Shown here piece after piece: positions 27,028-36,386 of a stretch of DNA of 64,000 nucleotides (position 1 is its first letter; the number at the start of each line of letters is the position of its first letter). The stretch lies in contig JACKAL010000003.1 in NCBI GenBank assembly GCA_020635085.1, forward strand, positions 309,501 to 373,500. Reading direction: 5' to 3'. The notes beneath the pieces were generated by a model, which saw only the letters and a list, made by a program, of their open reading frames with translations, was not told where the DNA came from and ran no database searches. Source of the DNA: Pseudobdellovibrionaceae bacterium. GTDB taxonomy: Bacteria > Bdellovibrionota > Bdellovibrionia > Bdellovibrionales > JAGQZY01. A program made the translations under genes and the position numbers.

Positions 27028-28046
27028 GCTGGCTTTTAGCGCCGTTATCATGGCTTTATTTTTTAGTGATCAGTGTGCGAAATTTTTTATTTGATAAAGG
27101 TTTTTTACCTATCACGCACGTTTCCGTACCGGTTATTTCTATTGGTAATCTCTCTGCTGGTGGCAGCGGCAAGTCGCCACTGACAGCATGTGTTTATCAA
27201 ACTCTTAAGGAATGTGGGTATTCGACAGCCATTATTAGTCGTGGCTATGGTGGAACATATCAAGATGCGGCGATAGCAGTGGATGTTCATCATGTTTCTG
27301 CGGCCGAACGCTATGGTGATGAACCGGTGATGCTTGCTGCCACATTACAGGCACCGGTCGTGGTGGGAAGAAAGCGAGTGCTTGCAGCTAAACTTGCGCT
27401 GGAGAAATATTCTGTAAAGGCTATTGTTGCTGACGATGGTTACCAGCATCGTTATCTGGCGCGCGATATCGACATTGTTCTATTTGATGTGACTGAATCA
27501 CGACTCCATATGCTACCGTGGGGACGTCTGCGTGAACCGTTTTCTTGTTTGTCACGAGCGACCGCAGTGGTGCTGACACGCACGGATCTTATTTCATCAT
27601 CGGAACTAGAACGCTGGCGTACTTTTTTTACCAAGTATGGGTTTTCTGAAGAAAAGAAAAATTTATTTATTTCGCAATTTCTTTTGTCATCGTTTACCGA
27701 ATTAAAGAGTGGTCAGTCTATGCCATTCACCTCTTGTTTTTTACTTTCGGGAATTGGCAAACCACTCATTTTTGAAAAAATGATGAAAGTAGAGCATGAG
27801 GTACAGAGGCACTTCGTATTTCCTGATCACCACACATGGACACAGGGTGAGTTAGACGATATCATCAAGCAATGTACATGTCAGGGGGGGTATCATCCAC
27901 TTGTGGTCACCGAGAAGGATGCAATTAAATTAAAAAATATGAATACGAATGAGTATCCAGTTGTCGTAGCGACACTCAACGTGAGTTTTAGTTCGACGGA
28001 TTTTAAGCAGTGGCTATGTCAGCACATGGAGCGTATAGGTAAATGA
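27024..28046 (+). CDS. lpxK: Tetraacyldisaccharide 4'-kinase LpxK
   Basis: A 340-residue kinase with an N-terminal membrane helix (WLLAPLSWLYFLVISV) and the P-loop GNLSAGGSGKSPL; IVADDGYQHRYLARDIDIVLFD is the conserved downstream block with the catalytic acidic residues. It phosphorylates the lipid A disaccharide at 4'. Mature lipid A of Bdellovibrio is described as lacking phosphate, so an intact kinase here is notable and would imply later removal or replacement. The ATG at 27024 overlaps the lpxB stop (ATGA); 27018 is an alternative. Confidence 0.95.
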   Translation: MSWLLAPLSWLYFLVISVRNFLFDKGFLPITHVSVPVISIGNLSAGGSGKSPLTACVYQTLKECGYSTAIISRGYGGTYQDAAIAVDVHHVSAAERYGDEPVMLAATLQAPVVVGRKRVLAAKLALEKYSVKAIVADDGYQHRYLARDIDIVLFDVTESRLHMLPWGRLREPFSCLSRATAVVLTRTDLISSSELERWRTFFTKYGFSEEKKNLFISQFLLSSFTELKSGQSMPFTSCFLLSGIGKPLIFEKMMKVEHEVQRHFVFPDHHTWTQGELDDIIKQCTCQGGYHPLVVTEKDAIKLKNMNTNEYPVVVATLNVSFSSTDFKQWLCQHMERIGK

Positions 28047-28906
28047 CCCGCGCGCTTCTCTTTTTTTGTTACATAATATTTCTTTTGCCCCGTTGTCTCA
28101 GGCGTTCGTGGGGACAGGGAGTTGGTTTCTTATGGTTTGATGTGCTTCGTATTCGTCGTCGCGTTGCGATGGAAAACATCAGAGCGTGTTTTCCCGATTG
28201 GGATAACAAACGGGTAGAGCAAACCGCTCGTCGCTCCTTGTTTGAAATGGGAGAAACATTGAGCGAATTTCCTGAGCTTGCTTTTATTAGCAAAGACAAT
28301 TTATTAAAGCGTGTTCAGTTTCAAAATTTACATATTGTAGACGAAGCTCTTCAGCAAAAAAAAGGAGTCCTCTTTTTAGGACTTCATTTAGCAAATGGGG
28401 ATTATGGTATCGCCGCTCTTTCAGCTCTTGGCTATGATGTGCATTTAATCTCGAAGCGATTTACCAGCGCCTGGCTGGATAAGTTGTGGTTTACTATTCG
28501 AGGTCGATTTGGGACACAGTTTATTGCTCCCCGCGATAGCAGCTATGACATCCTTAAAGCACTTAGAAAAAATGGAATTGTGATTTTTGTACTGGATCAA
28601 TTTATGGGGCCACCGTTAGGCGTGCGTACCACTTTTTTTGGTCGCCCCACAGGTACTGCTTTTGGTCTAGCTTTGTTCGCGCGTAAAACACAAGCCCCAG
28701 TCATTCCGTGTTATTCTCATCGTAAACAGAATGGTGATCTGGAGGTCCATTTCTTACCACCAGTTCCTTTTATGGAAAAAGAAGATAAAAACACGACTTT
28801 GCAATTTATGACGCAAAAATATACTGATACGATCGAATCTATAGTACGATTGTACCCAGAGCAGTGGATGTGGATACATCGCAGATGGAAACCGTTTAAT
28901 GATTAA
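28043..28906 (+). CDS. Lipid A late acyltransferase (LpxL/HtrB family)
   Basis: A 287-residue lysophospholipid-acyltransferase-fold protein with an N-terminal hydrophobic segment. The catalytic H-x4-D is seen as GLHLANGDYG near residue 116, followed by ISKRF, LDQFMGPPLGVRTTFFGRPT and the tail YPEQWMWIHRRWK, all diagnostic of LpxL/LpxM enzymes. It adds secondary acyl chains to lipid A. Overlaps lpxK by four bases and the next lipoprotein gene by eight. Whether LpxL or LpxM by position cannot be decided. Confidence 0.92.
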   Translation: MTRALLFFCYIIFLLPRCLRRSWGQGVGFLWFDVLRIRRRVAMENIRACFPDWDNKRVEQTARRSLFEMGETLSEFPELAFISKDNLLKRVQFQNLHIVDEALQQKKGVLFLGLHLANGDYGIAALSALGYDVHLISKRFTSAWLDKLWFTIRGRFGTQFIAPRDSSYDILKALRKNGIVIFVLDQFMGPPLGVRTTFFGRPTGTAFGLALFARKTQAPVIPCYSHRKQNGDLEVHFLPPVPFMEKEDKNTTLQFMTQKYTDTIESIVRLYPEQWMWIHRRWKPFND

Positions 28907-29954
28907 TAGGCATAAAATATTTTTTGTTTGTCTTTTAGGTGGGGTTGCTTTTGCAACCGCATGTTCGTCGCTATTTAAAGATTACAATATGAAAGACCTC
29001 GAAAATAAAGAATTTGATAAAGAGGTGCACATTACCGAAATACCTGCACCCCCAGTTCAAGAGCCAGGAGTAGAGCCAATTCCACCAGAAAAAAAATTAG
29101 AGCCTGTTCAAGAAAAGCAAAAATCAAAGATTAAAATTAAAAAAGAAAAAATATCCAAAGTTGAATCTAAGAAAGAAGAAAAGGCATTAGAAGATAAACA
29201 AAAACATTATCCAGATCTTGAAGATGGCGAGGGATTTGTTGGTCGTCAACCCATAGAAAATCCATTCGTTATTGGTGAAGAACTGCAGTTTAGTGTGCGT
29301 TATTTTGGGGTCGAAGCAGGTAAATTCACTCTTACCACTAAGCCTTTCGTCGAGGTCAACGGTAAAAAATCTTATCATTTTTCCTATCAGGCACGATCAA
29401 GCTCCGTGTTTTCCTTATTTTATAAAGTAGAAGACAGTGCGGAGTCTTATATGGATGCTGAGATGTTGGTCCCATATAGTTATACAATTACAGCACGAGA
29501 GTCCAAACAGGTGCGCGATGTAAAAAGTTTTTTTAATTGGAAAACGAACATTGCCAAAACATGGGATAAAAAAATTAAAAAAGGTGAAGCAGAGCCAGTG
29601 ATTAAAGACTACCAATGGGATATGAAACCCTACGCACAAAGCGTTTTTTCGGTTCCCTTTTATTTGCGCTGTTTTACTCTGCAGGTTGGCAAAGAGCTTG
29701 CTGTGAATGTGGCTCATGAAGGCGAAAATATCATCATGCGGGCAAAAGTGGTTAGAGAAGAAAAGTTGAGTACACCCTATGGTAAAATCGATACATTTGT
29801 GATCAAACCTTCTTTTCAGATCGATGGTGTCTTCAAACCAGTGGGTGATATTTTTCTATGGTTGAGCAAAGACAAGTACAAAAGAATTGTCCGTATCGAG
29901 TCAAAAATTAAAATCGGCACTATTGTGGTAAGTGTTGAAAAAGTTCAACCATGA
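28899..29954 (+). CDS. DUF3108-type lipoprotein
   Basis: A 351-residue predicted lipoprotein (lipobox AFATAC, Cys22) with a Lys/Glu/Pro-rich linker (about residues 45-105) followed by a beta-rich domain beginning ENPFVIGEELQFSVRYFGVEAGKF, the recognisable opening of DUF3108 domains. The charged linker could span part of the periplasm. It lies between the acyltransferase and heptosyltransferase genes and overlaps the latter, so a role in LPS or envelope maintenance is likely but its biochemistry is unknown. Confidence 0.82.
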   Translation: MINRHKIFFVCLLGGVAFATACSSLFKDYNMKDLENKEFDKEVHITEIPAPPVQEPGVEPIPPEKKLEPVQEKQKSKIKIKKEKISKVESKKEEKALEDKQKHYPDLEDGEGFVGRQPIENPFVIGEELQFSVRYFGVEAGKFTLTTKPFVEVNGKKSYHFSYQARSSSVFSLFYKVEDSAESYMDAEMLVPYSYTITARESKQVRDVKSFFNWKTNIAKTWDKKIKKGEAEPVIKDYQWDMKPYAQSVFSVPFYLRCFTLQVGKELAVNVAHEGENIIMRAKVVREEKLSTPYGKIDTFVIKPSFQIDGVFKPVGDIFLWLSKDKYKRIVRIESKIKIGTIVVSVEKVQP

Positions 29955-31009
29955 TCTTGTTTGTTCAGACAGCCTTTTTAGGCGATCTTTTATTAAGCAT
30001 TCCCACTCTGCGTGCACTTAAGGTACAGTATCCTGATAAAAAAATTCATCTTGTTTGCCGTAAAGGTTTGGGGAAAGTCCTTCTTCATTTGGGAGTTGTG
30101 GATGAAGTTTTTGATCAATTTAAAAAGACAAAACCCTCTTTGCAAGAATGGCGTGCATTGTTTAAAAATCGCTCTTATGATCTATTGATTTGCCCTCATG
30201 AGTCTTTGCGCTCCAAGTGGATGAGTGCCCTTGTGAAAGCAAAAAAAAAAATTGGATATCGTTCGGTATTGGGAAATTTTGTTTTTGATGTAATGGAAGA
30301 GCGCCCCATGCAGTGGCCGGAAGCGTTGCGCCAGCTCTTTTTGATTCGTGCTCTTGCACCGGAATTAGCACAGCGTTTTTTAGAACTTCCGAAAGTGTTT
30401 CAAATTTTTCATACCATTCCAGATTGGGCATCGATGAATTTGTATTCTCTAAAAGAGAAGCGAGCGGTGCGGGAGAAATTTTTTTCTGATTATAACCTCG
30501 ATACACAAAAGCCATTGATCGCCATTGCTCCGGGAAGTGTTTGGCCAACTAAGCGTTGGACATCAGAGGGTTTTACGGATGTAGCAAAGCATTTTATCGA
30601 CAAACAGCATCAGGTGGTCATTATCGGCAGTCCCGATGAAAAGTCCATCGCCGATGCCATTGCCGAAAAAGTACCACGAGCTTTAAATCTTTGTGGAAAA
30701 ACCGCACTTACAGAACTCACGTCAGTTTTAGCAGCCTGCGATCTCCTGATTGGTAATGACTCGGGTTCTATGCATTTAGCAGCAGTTGTCAGCACTCCTG
30801 CGGTGAGTATTTTTGGTCCTACGATTCTCGAATTTGGTTATCAACCGTGGATGGATCATTTTCAGCTCATCGAAGAAAGAGGCTTAAAATGTCGCCCCTG
30901 TTCTTCCCACGGGGGGAAGGTGTGTCCCATCGGCACGCACGAGTGTATGAAAATGATACACTCATCTCGTATTATTTCTGCTTCTGAGACACTTCTTGCT
31001 ATCAAATAG
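29951..31009 (+). CDS. waaF: LPS core heptosyltransferase-type glycosyltransferase (GT9)
   Basis: A 352-residue GT-B enzyme of family 9: ILFVQTAFLGDLLLSIPTLRAL at the N-terminus, IAIAPGSVWPTKRW for donor binding, LNLCGKTALTELTSVLAACDLLIGNDSGSMHLAAV and SIFGPT near the end, all hallmarks of ADP-heptose:LPS heptosyltransferases. It would build the inner core. Cysteines near the C-terminus (KCRPCSSHGGKVCPIGTHECM) are commonly seen in WaaF-like members. Whether heptose is the donor is inferred from the family. Confidence 0.9.
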   Translation: MILFVQTAFLGDLLLSIPTLRALKVQYPDKKIHLVCRKGLGKVLLHLGVVDEVFDQFKKTKPSLQEWRALFKNRSYDLLICPHESLRSKWMSALVKAKKKIGYRSVLGNFVFDVMEERPMQWPEALRQLFLIRALAPELAQRFLELPKVFQIFHTIPDWASMNLYSLKEKRAVREKFFSDYNLDTQKPLIAIAPGSVWPTKRWTSEGFTDVAKHFIDKQHQVVIIGSPDEKSIADAIAEKVPRALNLCGKTALTELTSVLAACDLLIGNDSGSMHLAAVVSTPAVSIFGPTILEFGYQPWMDHFQLIEERGLKCRPCSSHGGKVCPIGTHECMKMIHSSRIISASETLLAIK

Positions 31010-31026
31010 GGAAAGTTCTATCCTCT

Positions 31027-31572
31027 ATGATTATGGGGATTTACATCTTTCTTTTTATTCCCTTTCTCCTCTTTGCCCAGCAACAGCAGGGTGGAGGACC
31101 GAAAACAGCAGAGCAGTTGTGCATCGAGCAGGTAGAGGCAAAAAAACAATTAGTTGCCAGCAGTTCGTGTGAATGGCAACCAGTCTCTGGTGCCACTGCA
31201 AATAATTGTGGTTATTTTAAAAATGCCGTTTTACCTGGGGGCGGCTATGAGGGTGCACTTGCATGCCGAGCCTCAACGGGAGAGAAGAATCTCGATTATT
31301 ATTTTGCCTGTTCAAAGTGTTATACCATGCCATCAGCCGATGCGACGGATCCACAAAAAAAACAATCGGATCAGAAAAAAGGTGCAAGTCCAGATCAGAA
31401 GTGTCAGGAATCTATGTATGAACAAGAGATAGCACAATGTAAATGGAAGTTTAACACAGACATGCATTATCGTCATAATATTGGCGGATCAGTATGTGCC
31501 TCTGAATGGTGCGAAAAAGGTTCTGAGCTCAAGGAAGATAAAAAGACACCAGGGCCGGGTGTACAAAAATAA
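31027..31572 (+). CDS. Exported cysteine-rich protein of unknown function
   Basis: A 181-residue protein with a signal peptide (IYIFLFIPFLLFAQ) followed by a Gln/Gly linker and ten or more cysteines in two groups (residues about 36-95 and 121-163). The middle is a hydrophilic KKQSDQKKG segment. The even cysteine count and export signal suggest disulfide bonds in the periplasm. It follows the heptosyltransferase gene by 17 bases and probably ends the operon with the next small gene. I do not recognise the family. Confidence 0.6.
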   Translation: MIMGIYIFLFIPFLLFAQQQQGGGPKTAEQLCIEQVEAKKQLVASSSCEWQPVSGATANNCGYFKNAVLPGGGYEGALACRASTGEKNLDYYFACSKCYTMPSADATDPQKKQSDQKKGASPDQKCQESMYEQEIAQCKWKFNTDMHYRHNIGGSVCASEWCEKGSELKEDKKTPGPGVQK

Positions 31573-31593
31573 AATATGAAATATATTTAAAAT

Positions 31594-31866
31594 ATGAAAT
31601 ACCTTTTTTTAGTTCTTTGTTTATTTTCTTCTTATTGTTTTTCTGCTGATACTACTGAAATTACGGTGGGCGGTAAGATCATCAGCTTTGATGAAAAAGT
31701 GGTTGTGTTAAAACAAAAATCAGGTGCAACGGTAAAAATTCCGCGTAGCAGTCTCAAGCAAAAAAAAGGTATTCGCGTGGGACAAGATATTTTAGAGCTT
31801 CATGTACAACCTGTGGATTTTATTCGCCTCAATCCAGACATACTCAAAAAACCAAAAGCTCAATAA
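31594..31866 (+). CDS. Small exported beta-rich protein of unknown function
   Basis: A 90-residue protein with signal peptide MKYLFLVLCLFSSYCFS followed by a basic, beta-prone domain (TTEITVGGKIISFDEKVVVL, ATVKIPRSSLKQ) resembling a small SH3/OB-like barrel. It lies 21 bases after the cysteine-rich gene on the same strand and is probably co-transcribed. No family recognised. Confidence 0.55.
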   Translation: MKYLFLVLCLFSSYCFSADTTEITVGGKIISFDEKVVVLKQKSGATVKIPRSSLKQKKGIRVGQDILELHVQPVDFIRLNPDILKKPKAQ

Positions 31867-31909
31867 GTGAGCCCATGGATGTATCAAAAACTAATATAAA
31901 TAAAGAGAG

Positions 31910-32341
31910 TTATTTAAGTCTCTTATTGAGTAAAGTTTGGTCGCCTTTATCAACAGATGAACATAGATTTACTTCGTAACCATCCTCTAAATCACCAGTG
32001 CAGTCGATTCTTTGCACTGTGTTTGGATCAGGAACGGTTTCACATACCTTAACATCATAGCCATCACCTAGATCTCCAGTGCAATCCATTGTTTCACCAG
32101 TTGCGGGGCTTATTGCATTTTGGCAAATCATAACTTGGTATCCATCCTCTAAATCACCAGTGCAGTCGATGGTTTGAAGTTTGCTGGTGTCGATAAGGTT
32201 TGAGCAGATGTTAGCCTCATAGCCATCTTCTAAATCTCCAAGACAGTTAAGTGTGTTTGCTGAAGACGTCTGGCTACTAAATGCATTTGATGAAAAAGTA
32301 GCAAAAACGATAAGAGGGAAAACAAATTTACGAAGAGTCAT
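31910..32341 (-). CDS. Exported protein made of four exact 27-residue Cys-x12-Cys repeats
   Basis: A 143-residue protein with signal peptide MTLRKFVFPLIVFATFSSNAFS, then four tandem units with cysteine pairs at 33/46, 60/73, 87/100 and 114/127. Spacing within a pair is always 13 and between units always 27. Each unit carries C-x-GDL-x-DGY-x4-C with slight variation. The acidic loop between two cysteines suggests a disulfide-closed or metal-binding mini-module. The gene is alone on the minus strand with its own upstream region (32342-32545). No family recognised; DNA of the units is clearly duplicated, pointing to recent expansion. Confidence 0.7.
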   Translation of the reverse strand: MTLRKFVFPLIVFATFSSNAFSSQTSSANTLNCLGDLEDGYEANICSNLIDTSKLQTIDCTGDLEDGYQVMICQNAISPATGETMDCTGDLGDGYDVKVCETVPDPNTVQRIDCTGDLEDGYEVNLCSSVDKGDQTLLNKRLK

Positions 32342-32584
32342 AACTTAATCTCCTTTTTAATTTTAAAACGAATAAGTCATTTAATTTTTAAGCCAAGATA
32401 ATTGATAAAGAGGGTTTTTTAAAGTTTGTAGCGGTAAGTGTGAAGTAATTACTGGTATGTCAAAGGATTCTTCATTGGCTAATTTGTAGACAGTGTTGTT
32501 TCTTTTGCATGGGTCGAGGAAATTTTATTTGTATGGGGTAAGATTTTGTTACTATCACTCCTTCTAAAAATAAGGAGTGCCCGC

Positions 32585-33112
32585 GTGTTCAAGTCTTTAC
32601 TTCTTTTTGCATTAACCTCAGTTTTTTTTAACTCAGTCTATGCCGAACCTCAGATGGTTCGCTTAAGTAGTAAAGTGGCCTCATTGGGTCTGGGCGGAGG
32701 TTCTATTGTTATCGACACGCAGGCACGGCGATTGTATTTTATTGTTTCGGCAAATGAAGCCATTCAATACAAGGTGGCAGTTCCGCAAAAATCAGATGAT
32801 AAGGATTGGTACGGCTATACTCAGGTTGTAGATAAACGTTGGATGCCAGATTGGGCACCACCGGCGTCGGTAAAGGCGGCCCATCCCGAGCTTCCTGATT
32901 TAATTCCTGGTGGATCGCCCCATAATCCAATGGGGCCAGCAGCGATTTTGCTCTCCCAGGATCAAGTGGCGATTCATGGAACAACTGCTAAAATGCGCAC
33001 TTCGGTTTTAAAAGGACAGGCGGCTTCTTTTGGCTGTATTCGTATGCTCAGCGAGGATGTTGCCGATCTGTTTCAGCGTGTGGGCGTGGGTGCTGTTGTC
33101 TTAAAAATGTAG
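32585..33112 (+). CDS. L,D-transpeptidase (YkuD-type), exported
   Basis: About 175 residues with signal peptide MFKSLLLFALTSVFFNSVYA, then a YkuD domain: GGSIVIDTQARRLYFIV, PGGSPHNPMGPAAIL, and the active site VAIHGT ... SFGCIRM with catalytic Cys and His. Such enzymes form 3-3 crosslinks or attach proteins and D-amino acids to peptidoglycan; predatory bacteria carry many and use some on prey walls. The GTG at 32585 was chosen for its AAGGAG seven bases upstream; the open frame extends back to a TTG at 32546. Confidence 0.93.
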   Translation: MFKSLLLFALTSVFFNSVYAEPQMVRLSSKVASLGLGGGSIVIDTQARRLYFIVSANEAIQYKVAVPQKSDDKDWYGYTQVVDKRWMPDWAPPASVKAAHPELPDLIPGGSPHNPMGPAAILLSQDQVAIHGTTAKMRTSVLKGQAASFGCIRMLSEDVADLFQRVGVGAVVLKM

Positions 33113-33128
33113 GGTGTTAAACACCCTA
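33110..33128. terminator. Hairpin between convergent genes
   Basis: TAGGGTG and CACCCTA pair perfectly around TTAAA at the end of the transpeptidase gene and 17 bases from the end of the convergent regulator gene. No uridine run follows on either strand, so its terminator role is uncertain. Confidence 0.4.
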
Positions 33129-33144
33129 GTTGTTCAACGAAAAA

Positions 33145-34530
33145 TTATTTCTTCGCATAGTCCTTAGGATTAATATTATATTTTTTGATCTTACGTAACA
33201 AAGTATTTTTAGGAATATTGGCATTGGCCACAGTTTGATTGATCTTTCCACTATTGGCTTTTAGGGCATCGATAATAAACTGGCGGGCAGAATCATCTTT
33301 GTATTTTTCGTAATCCAATGGCGCTTTTAAAGGTGTGGATTTCACACTTTCCGTAATCTCCCCCGGCAAGTGTTGGGGAAGGATGACAGGATCACTGTGG
33401 ACCACAACGATACGTTCAATCACGTTTTCAAGCTCGCGGATATTTCCCGGCCATTTGTAGGCGCGCAGCGCCGCTAGCGCCTCCGGGCTTACTGTCGGAA
33501 CTGGGCGATTTAAAGGTTCACAGTATTTTTGTAGAAAATGCTGTGTGAGGCGTGCAATGTCTTCTGGGTGCTCGCGGAGTGGTGGAAGAAAAAGCGGAAT
33601 CACCTTGAGGCGATGGTAAAGATCTTCGCGAAAAGTACCTTCGAGAATTTTTTTATCTAAATTTTGATTGGTGCTGGCAATAATACGCGCCGATGTTTCG
33701 AGCTCACGATGAGAACCCACAGGAGAAAATTTCTTTTCTTGGAGTACGCGCAGAAGCTTCACTTGAGTTTCCATCTTTAATTCAGCAACTTCGTCGAGGA
33801 AGAGTGTGCCATCATTCGCCAGTTGAAAAATGCCGATTTTTCTTTCGTCGGCGCCAGTAAAGGCGCCTTTTTCGTGGCCGAAGAGTTCACTATCCATAAG
33901 ATCTTCTGTGAGCGAACCGCAATTGATGGCAATGAAGGGGTGGAACTTGCGATAGGAGTTGTAGTGAATCGCGCGCGCCACCAATTCTTTGCCTGTGCCA
34001 CTTTCTCCGTGAATAAGCACCGTCGTATCGGCTTTACTTACTTTATAAACCATATCAAACACTTCTTTCATGTTGTCGGAGGTGCTTAAAAGGTCCGTGT
34101 TGATATCATCATCAAAGATGGGTAGCGATGCGGCCACGTCGGCCACTAAATTTTTTGCTTCTTGTGACTTGCGATAAATCTCCACCACCTTTTCACGTAA
34201 GATGGGTTTTTCCAAATAATCATACGCACCTTCTCTTATGGCTTCGATGGCATCACGTACATTGGAGTGGGCAGTGAGAATGACGACAAATATTTTAGGA
34301 TCGATCTCTTTAATTTTTTGTAGGGCAGTCAAGCCGTCCATCTCTGGCATTTTGACATCCATGATGACGAGGTCGTAATTATTTTTCTCGATGAGGTGGA
34401 GAGCTTCTTTGCCAGTTGCGGCCTGATCACAGGTAATAGGATCAGTAATTTCTTGCTCTAAAATAGCTACCAATGAATCGCGCAAAACGGGCTCATCATC
34501 AACAATCAAAATACGTACAGGTTTCATCAT
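33145..34530 (-). CDS. Sigma-54-dependent response regulator (NtrC family)
   Basis: A 461-residue regulator: receiver domain with phospho-acceptor Asp58 (VIMDVKMPEMDG), AAA+ domain with Walker A GESGTGKE, the sigma-54 contact loop GAFTGA and Walker B-type LFLDEVAEL, and a C-terminal Fis-type helix-turn-helix (INQTVANANIPKNTLLRKIKKY). It would activate sigma-54 promoters when phosphorylated. The upstream gene on the same strand, 126 bases away, encodes a CHASE2 histidine kinase that is its likely partner. Targets unknown. Confidence 0.94.
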   Translation of the reverse strand: MMKPVRILIVDDEPVLRDSLVAILEQEITDPITCDQAATGKEALHLIEKNNYDLVIMDVKMPEMDGLTALQKIKEIDPKIFVVILTAHSNVRDAIEAIREGAYDYLEKPILREKVVEIYRKSQEAKNLVADVAASLPIFDDDINTDLLSTSDNMKEVFDMVYKVSKADTTVLIHGESGTGKELVARAIHYNSYRKFHPFIAINCGSLTEDLMDSELFGHEKGAFTGADERKIGIFQLANDGTLFLDEVAELKMETQVKLLRVLQEKKFSPVGSHRELETSARIIASTNQNLDKKILEGTFREDLYHRLKVIPLFLPPLREHPEDIARLTQHFLQKYCEPLNRPVPTVSPEALAALRAYKWPGNIRELENVIERIVVVHSDPVILPQHLPGEITESVKSTPLKAPLDYEKYKDDSARQFIIDALKANSGKINQTVANANIPKNTLLRKIKKYNINPKDYAKK

Positions 34531-34656
34531 AGATACTCCACTGGTCTAAAGCTTAAGCATTCATCGCGAACCGATATCTTAATGAATTTATAGGGATTTT
34601 TCGATCAGAAATACGCAAAGTGATCATTAAGAAGTGGCGCATCATGAGGATACGCC

Positions 34657-36258
34657 CTAGATCGGTAGGCGAAAGCCAATTTCAGAGCCTTGGCCGATAG
34701 CGCTATTAATAAAAACGGCGCCACCGTGGACCTCGACAAAATATTTCACCAAGAAAAGTCCTAAGCCTGTGCCTTCGTTTTGCTCATTGAGCCGTGAGAA
34801 TTTTTCCCAAATACGCTGTTGGTCCTCTTTGGAAATACCTTTGCCATGGTCTTTAACGCAAACGATCACAAAATCCGATTCTTCCTTAGAGGAAACATGG
34901 ATTGGGCTATTTGCGGGAGAATACTTAATGGCATTTTCAATAATATTTAAAAGAATTTGTTGCAGAAGATCCTTGTCGAGTTTCAGTGTGAACAAGGGCT
35001 CTAGTTGTGTCGTGATGCTGATATGCTTTTCGTCTGCCAGTGGTTGCAGTGTTTTAATGGCTTGGACGATAAGTGTATTCAGATCACAGTTTTCTTGTTT
35101 GAGTTCGAAGCGATTGGATTCAATTTGTGAAATTTTAATAATATTACGCACGTGCTGGTTGAGCTCGTAGGCGTAGCGGCGCACGCGCATCAGTCCTGAG
35201 CGTACTTTTTCCGGGTTTTGGTAGTCGCGATCAACCACATCGACTTGGCTTAGAATTTTGGCGATAGGAGTTTTTAAATCGTGGCTAAACAGACTCAAGA
35301 AATTGCGTTTGAGCTCATCCATTTCTTTTTGGTTGGCGGTTTCTTTCTCTAAACGCCAAGCTGTTTGTTCTTTTTTACCTAACTTGTAAATCAAGAAAAC
35401 AAAGTACGTAAAACAGATGTGGACCAAAAAAACACTTAAAGGAAGCCAGTAATAAAATTGATCAAAAACGAAAAAACATAAAGAGCTGATGGAAGTGGTG
35501 ATAATAAATAAACCAACGAGAGCAATATTGGTGGGAAACGCAAGCACAGTAGCCCCGACACCCATTGCAAGTGCAAGTAATAAAAGAACATTGATAAAAA
35601 AAGGCACCGTTTTTATCCATCGCTCAAGAAGAACGTTGTCGATCATATTGGCAAGAATTTCAGCGGGACCTAAATCACCAACGGGTGTAGCAAAAGGTTC
35701 ACTTTCCTGATCTTGTAGATTGAGAATTACAATTTTTTTACGCAATGTTGAGGGGAGAATCTTTTGATTCATCAATTCGAAGTAATGTACTTCTGGGAAA
35801 GATTGGGTGGCGCCGCGAAAGTTAATCAAAGCTGTATCCGCAACATCAAGGGATGTCGGGATGGCCAGGAGTTCAAATAATTTTTTGGGTAGGTGTAGGG
35901 AGCGAATGACGCCGTCAGAGTCGGGTTTAAAACCTTTACGTGGAATGAGAATAACATTCGGTGCATCACTTAAGATATACGACTCTCTGCGGCTGACAGG
36001 GGCCAGTATAAGACGAGGGTTCATTTTGTTCAGTTCACCCACGGCGCGAAGAATGTCTTCATGGCTACTGGGAATATTGGCGAGGGCTATATCGGGACTT
36101 ACAACCTGCTTTCCACGCCAAGAAAAGTGTAAATCGTAATTTTTAAGCTCAAAAATGAATAAAAACGTAATACCAGTAAACCAACAAATAAGCACACGGT
36201 TGATAAAAGACTGATTCTTTTGATACAACGTTTTAAAAGAAGAGAAGAGTTTATTCAT
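34657..36258 (-). CDS. CHASE2-domain sensor histidine kinase
   Basis: A 533-residue kinase. After a first membrane helix (residues 20-38) comes a periplasmic CHASE2 domain (about 40-210, with NYDLHFSWRG and VADTALINFRGATQSFP), three membrane helices (215-295), a coiled linker, the HisKA box FSHDLKTP with His326, and a HATPase domain (NIIENAIKYSP, DHGKGIS, GTGLGLFLVKYFVEVHGG). It senses an unknown extracytoplasmic signal and should phosphorylate the NtrC-type regulator encoded downstream. Confidence 0.93.
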   Translation of the reverse strand: MNKLFSSFKTLYQKNQSFINRVLICWFTGITFLFIFELKNYDLHFSWRGKQVVSPDIALANIPSSHEDILRAVGELNKMNPRLILAPVSRRESYILSDAPNVILIPRKGFKPDSDGVIRSLHLPKKLFELLAIPTSLDVADTALINFRGATQSFPEVHYFELMNQKILPSTLRKKIVILNLQDQESEPFATPVGDLGPAEILANMIDNVLLERWIKTVPFFINVLLLLALAMGVGATVLAFPTNIALVGLFIITTSISSLCFFVFDQFYYWLPLSVFLVHICFTYFVFLIYKLGKKEQTAWRLEKETANQKEMDELKRNFLSLFSHDLKTPIAKILSQVDVVDRDYQNPEKVRSGLMRVRRYAYELNQHVRNIIKISQIESNRFELKQENCDLNTLIVQAIKTLQPLADEKHISITTQLEPLFTLKLDKDLLQQILLNIIENAIKYSPANSPIHVSSKEESDFVIVCVKDHGKGISKEDQQRIWEKFSRLNEQNEGTGLGLFLVKYFVEVHGGAVFINSAIGQGSEIGFRLPI

Positions 36259-36386
36259 GTTCTAGGTTTATAATAAGATCAATTGATAGAAAGAGTCTAT
36301 CATGATCCTCTCTTCGTTGGTGTATTGCTTAAATCTCAGGATTTAAGCTTTATACATGGGACTGAATTTGTAACAGGGGTATTTTT

